DNA of 64,000 bases from contig NZ_JACHFH010000003.1 of the NCBI RefSeq assembly GCF_014201835.1, positions 1-64,000 of the forward strand. Direction: 5' to 3'. The notes below the pieces were generated by a model that made no database searches, was not told the DNA's origin, and saw only the letters and a list, made by a program, of their open reading frames with translations. Origin of the DNA: Pectinatus brassicae. Lineage in GTDB: Bacteria; Bacillota; Negativicutes; Selenomonadales; Selenomonadaceae. Made by a program: the position numbers and the translations under genes. The number at the start of each line of letters is the position of its first letter. The stretch's first letter is position 1. Shown piece by piece: positions 61,891 to 64,000 of this stretch.

Positions 61891-63612
61891 TTAAATGCTA
61901 AATTCCTTTATCGCATGCTGCAACTCTTCAGCCATCTCGGCTAAATGCCGGCTGGCTGAAGCAATTTCTTCGACTGAAGCGGATTGTTCTTCTGTAGCAG
62001 CGGAAATGGTCTGGGTTTCTTCCGATGATTTTCTGCTTTCTATATCAATATTTTTCATGGCAGTTACAACATTTTCGGTATGGTCGGTAACTTTTTTTAT
62101 GGCAGAGGATATATTATGGATTTTAGCGGTTATATCGCGGACCATATGAAGAATTTTTTCGAAGCTTTCACCAGCATTGGCAATTACCGTAGCACCTGTT
62201 TGTACTTCCTGCTTGCTGTCATCCATAAAGGATACGACATTAGATGTTTTAGCCTGAACCTGACCGATAAGTTCGGTGATTTTTTTAGCGGCATCTTGGG
62301 ATTGCTCGGCTAATTTGCGGACTTCTTCGGCAACAACGGCAAAGCCTTTGCCAGCTTCCCCAGCACGGGCAGCTTCAATAGCGGCATTTAAGGCTAATAG
62401 ATTAGTTTGTCCGGCAATATTGGAAATAACATCAACAATTTGACCAATTTGTTTGGAATTTTCTTCGAGTTCACCAATAACATCACCAGTAGTATTGGTT
62501 TTATCTTCAATTGTTTTCATTTGTTTAATAGCCTGATTAAGGGCATCTTCACCATCGTTGGCAGTGGAGGCAGTATTTTCAGCCGCAGTGGAAACAGTCT
62601 GCATATCCATGGCGACTTGATCGACAGCATCAGAAATTTGTTTAGTCATACTGTCAGCATTAGCAGCTAACTGCGATTGTAAATTGGCACTGCTGGCGAC
62701 TTCAGTGATAGAAATAGCAGTTTGGTTAGCAGTTTGGGCAGATTGGGTGGCATTGGCAGTCAGTTCTTCTGAGGACGCAGCCAGCTGGTCAGACAGTGAG
62801 GCGGAATGGCTGATGAGTTTTTTTATGCTGTCACGCATTTTTTCAATGCTGATAGATACAATGCCAAATTCACTGTTATCGTGCAGGCTTTTTTCTGAAA
62901 CAGCAACAGAAAAATTGCCCTGTGCCAATACATTAATATATTCAGAAAAATCATGCAGACGTGTTTTTATTTGTTTAATAATAGCCCAGCCCAATAAAGT
63001 GCCAATAATAATACTCAATATCGTTATGGCGGCAAATATAGTAATGGCAAAGGAAAAATCAGCTTTGTTCTGCTCGTTCATTTTCTGAGCAGAGGCAACA
63101 GAAGAATCGGCTAAAGCTCGTATAGCGACAGAAAAATTCTCGGAAAGTTGTTTACCCTGAGCATCAAATAAGACATTGGCTTCATCATTTTTATTAGCCA
63201 TTGCCAAGTCGAATATTTTTATGCGGGTACTGCGGTATTTTTCTAAAGCATCATATACTTTGCTGAGATTAGTTTTTTCTTCACTATCCATCGGTATTTG
63301 TTCGAATTTTTTTAGATTTTCAGTGATAGCACTGCTGCGGGATTCAATATCCTTGGCCAGGCGGTCATTTTCACTGGGATTATTGGTAAGCATAAGTTCG
63401 GCAACATCTGCTTCAATTTTGCGGCCATGTGTGCGATTTTCATAGGTAAGTTTAACGGCGGTAAGTTTTTCAGAATATAGAGTATCCATGGAATTTTTGG
63501 CTTTATTGATAAAATAAAAGCCAGTGAGGCTGACACAAATAACACTAAGTAATAATATAACCGTAAGTAAGACTAGGCGATGCGTTACTTTTAAATTACT
63601 AAAAATATCCAA
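61891..63612 (-). CDS. Methyl-accepting chemotaxis protein
   Basis: An intact 573-residue receptor. Membrane segment 1 spans about 12-33, the four-helix-bundle extracytoplasmic sensor about 34-185, membrane segment 2 about 186-212, then HAMP and a long cytoplasmic signalling helix pair with the conserved tip [29 protein letters not shown]. It signals to CheA/CheW, which are not in the window. TTG start at 63612 with GGGAGTT. It is a tandem paralogue of the frameshifted receptor to its left, 173 bases apart. Confidence 0.93.
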   Translation of the reverse strand: MDIFSNLKVTHRLVLLTVILLLSVICVSLTGFYFINKAKNSMDTLYSEKLTAVKLTYENRTHGRKIEADVAELMLTNNPSENDRLAKDIESRSSAITENLKKFEQIPMDSEEKTNLSKVYDALEKYRSTRIKIFDLAMANKNDEANVLFDAQGKQLSENFSVAIRALADSSVASAQKMNEQNKADFSFAITIFAAITILSIIIGTLLGWAIIKQIKTRLHDFSEYINVLAQGNFSVAVSEKSLHDNSEFGIVSISIEKMRDSIKKLISHSASLSDQLAASSEELTANATQSAQTANQTAISITEVASSANLQSQLAANADSMTKQISDAVDQVAMDMQTVSTAAENTASTANDGEDALNQAIKQMKTIEDKTNTTGDVIGELEENSKQIGQIVDVISNIAGQTNLLALNAAIEAARAGEAGKGFAVVAEEVRKLAEQSQDAAKKITELIGQVQAKTSNVVSFMDDSKQEVQTGATVIANAGESFEKILHMVRDITAKIHNISSAIKKVTDHTENVVTAMKNIDIESRKSSEETQTISAATEEQSASVEEIASASRHLAEMAEELQHAIKEFSI

Positions 63613-63790
63613 AAAAACAACTCCCTTCTTGGTACTATATATTATTCCGTTAATAGTTCAATAAGTCTTATTCATGTGATTTCGTCAAATAAAAAAAAAA
63701 CCCTTTATAATTTACAGAAAAAATATATTTGTCAAACAATGGCGATGAAAAATAAATAATAAAAGAAATATAATGTTTCATTTATTATTG

Positions 63791-63819
63791 TTGTTGATAG
63801 GACTAATATTAGTTATAAT
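63791..63819 (+). promoter_or_regulatory. Promoter of the terminal secreted-protein gene
   Basis: TTGTTG (63791-63796), a 17-bp spacer and TATAAT (63814-63819), 38 bases before ATG 63858. Confidence 0.65.
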
Positions 63820-63857
63820 AAACAATAAGGTATCATAAATAATTTGGGGGTACATAG

Positions 63858-64000
63858 ATGAATAGGCAAATAAAAAAAATTATATTGCTGCTGGTAATTT
63901 TTATAAATGTAATGACTGCAGCCGCTGCTGCACAGAATATAGCGGAACAGGAAGCAGCACGTAAAACATATGAACAGGCATTATCCAGTATGGATAAAAT
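63858..64000 (+). CDS. Secreted protein, N-terminal fragment cut by window edge
   Basis: Only 47 codons are visible. A basic start (MNRQIKK) and a hydrophobic core lead to an Ala-rich cleavage-like region (TAAAAAQN), so a signal peptide is likely, followed by a polar helical stretch. TTGGGGG is a possible Shine-Dalgarno. The family cannot be named from this fragment. Confidence 0.7.
   Translation, partial: MNRQIKKIILLLVIFINVMTAAAAAQNIAEQEAARKTYEQALSSMDK

Noticed and set aside
1-64000. CRISPR array, insertion sequence, integrase or prophage
   Set aside because: No spaced direct repeats, transposase, integrase or phage genes were found, and gene content and codon use appear uniform.

Overview
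The window comes from an AT-rich, anaerobic, flagellated Firmicute with a diderm-type gene set. The best guess is class Negativicutes (Selenomonadales-like); the genus is not certain. Pointers are the C5 tetrapyrrole genes with a CobA-HemD fusion, the split ferredoxin-containing glutamate synthase, the futalosine menaquinone genes, the four-helix-bundle chemoreceptors and the Negativicutes-like flagellin. There is no CRISPR array, insertion sequence or prophage. Most transcription units end in clear bidirectional terminators, and many genes start with TTG behind a good Shine-Dalgarno.

Layout. 0.1-2.6 kb: LacI-type regulator, a CheX-like phosphatase and a CheY-CheX fusion. 2.8-4.5 kb: rfbB, ridA, tRNA-Pro(GGG). 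4.8-16.4 kb: tetrapyrrole region (sirC, hemA, hemC, cobA-hemD, then hemB and hemL) interrupted by a polar amino-acid ABC transporter and an unusual cysteine-containing flagellin. The genes lead to uroporphyrinogen III and precorrin-2, so the output is siroheme or cobalamin precursor rather than protoheme. 16.5-20.6 kb: N-acetylglucosamine module (nagB, nagE EIICB, nagA, separate EIIA). 20.6-25.7 kb: three-gene glutamate synthase operon with a palindromic leader. 26.4-27.3 kb: LytM peptidase.

27.4-31.5 kb: futalosine-pathway operon with two MqnE-like radical SAM enzymes, MqnC and an MTA-phosphorylase-like enzyme. Its partner mqnA lies 26 kb away at 57.9 kb. 31.7-36.5 kb: holA, comEC, comEA and a HIT-like protein. 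36.8-40.9 kb: SpoVB-like flippase, lipid kinase, biotin carboxylase. 41.0-46.0 kb: Gfo/Idh/MocA oxidoreductase and addA. 46.1-51.5 kb: divergent pentose/aldose locus (fucose-isomerase-like enzyme facing xylulokinase, a frameshifted sugar porter and a DUF4867-like protein) with matching operators at both promoters. 51.6-53.3 kb: MarR regulator and MFS exporter.

53.5-59.9 kb: the least conventional stretch. It has a long FtsA-like ATPase with a repeat-containing tail, a FakA-like protein that has lost its kinase residues, a dense cluster of DnaA boxes, a 51-residue small protein, mqnA, a nine-cysteine small protein and two unrecognised proteins. 60.0-63.6 kb: two tandem paralogous chemoreceptors, the first frameshifted. 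The window ends inside a secreted protein gene.

The items most worth following are the two-MqnE plus phosphorylase operon, the DnaA-box cluster away from dnaA, the FakA-like pseudokinase, the mirrored pentose operators, and the shared Shine-Dalgarno/hairpin/AUG arrangement of hemB and the FtsA-like gene. Two single-base deletions (sugar porter, chemoreceptor) can be placed exactly; the sequence alone cannot tell real inactivation from sequencing error.
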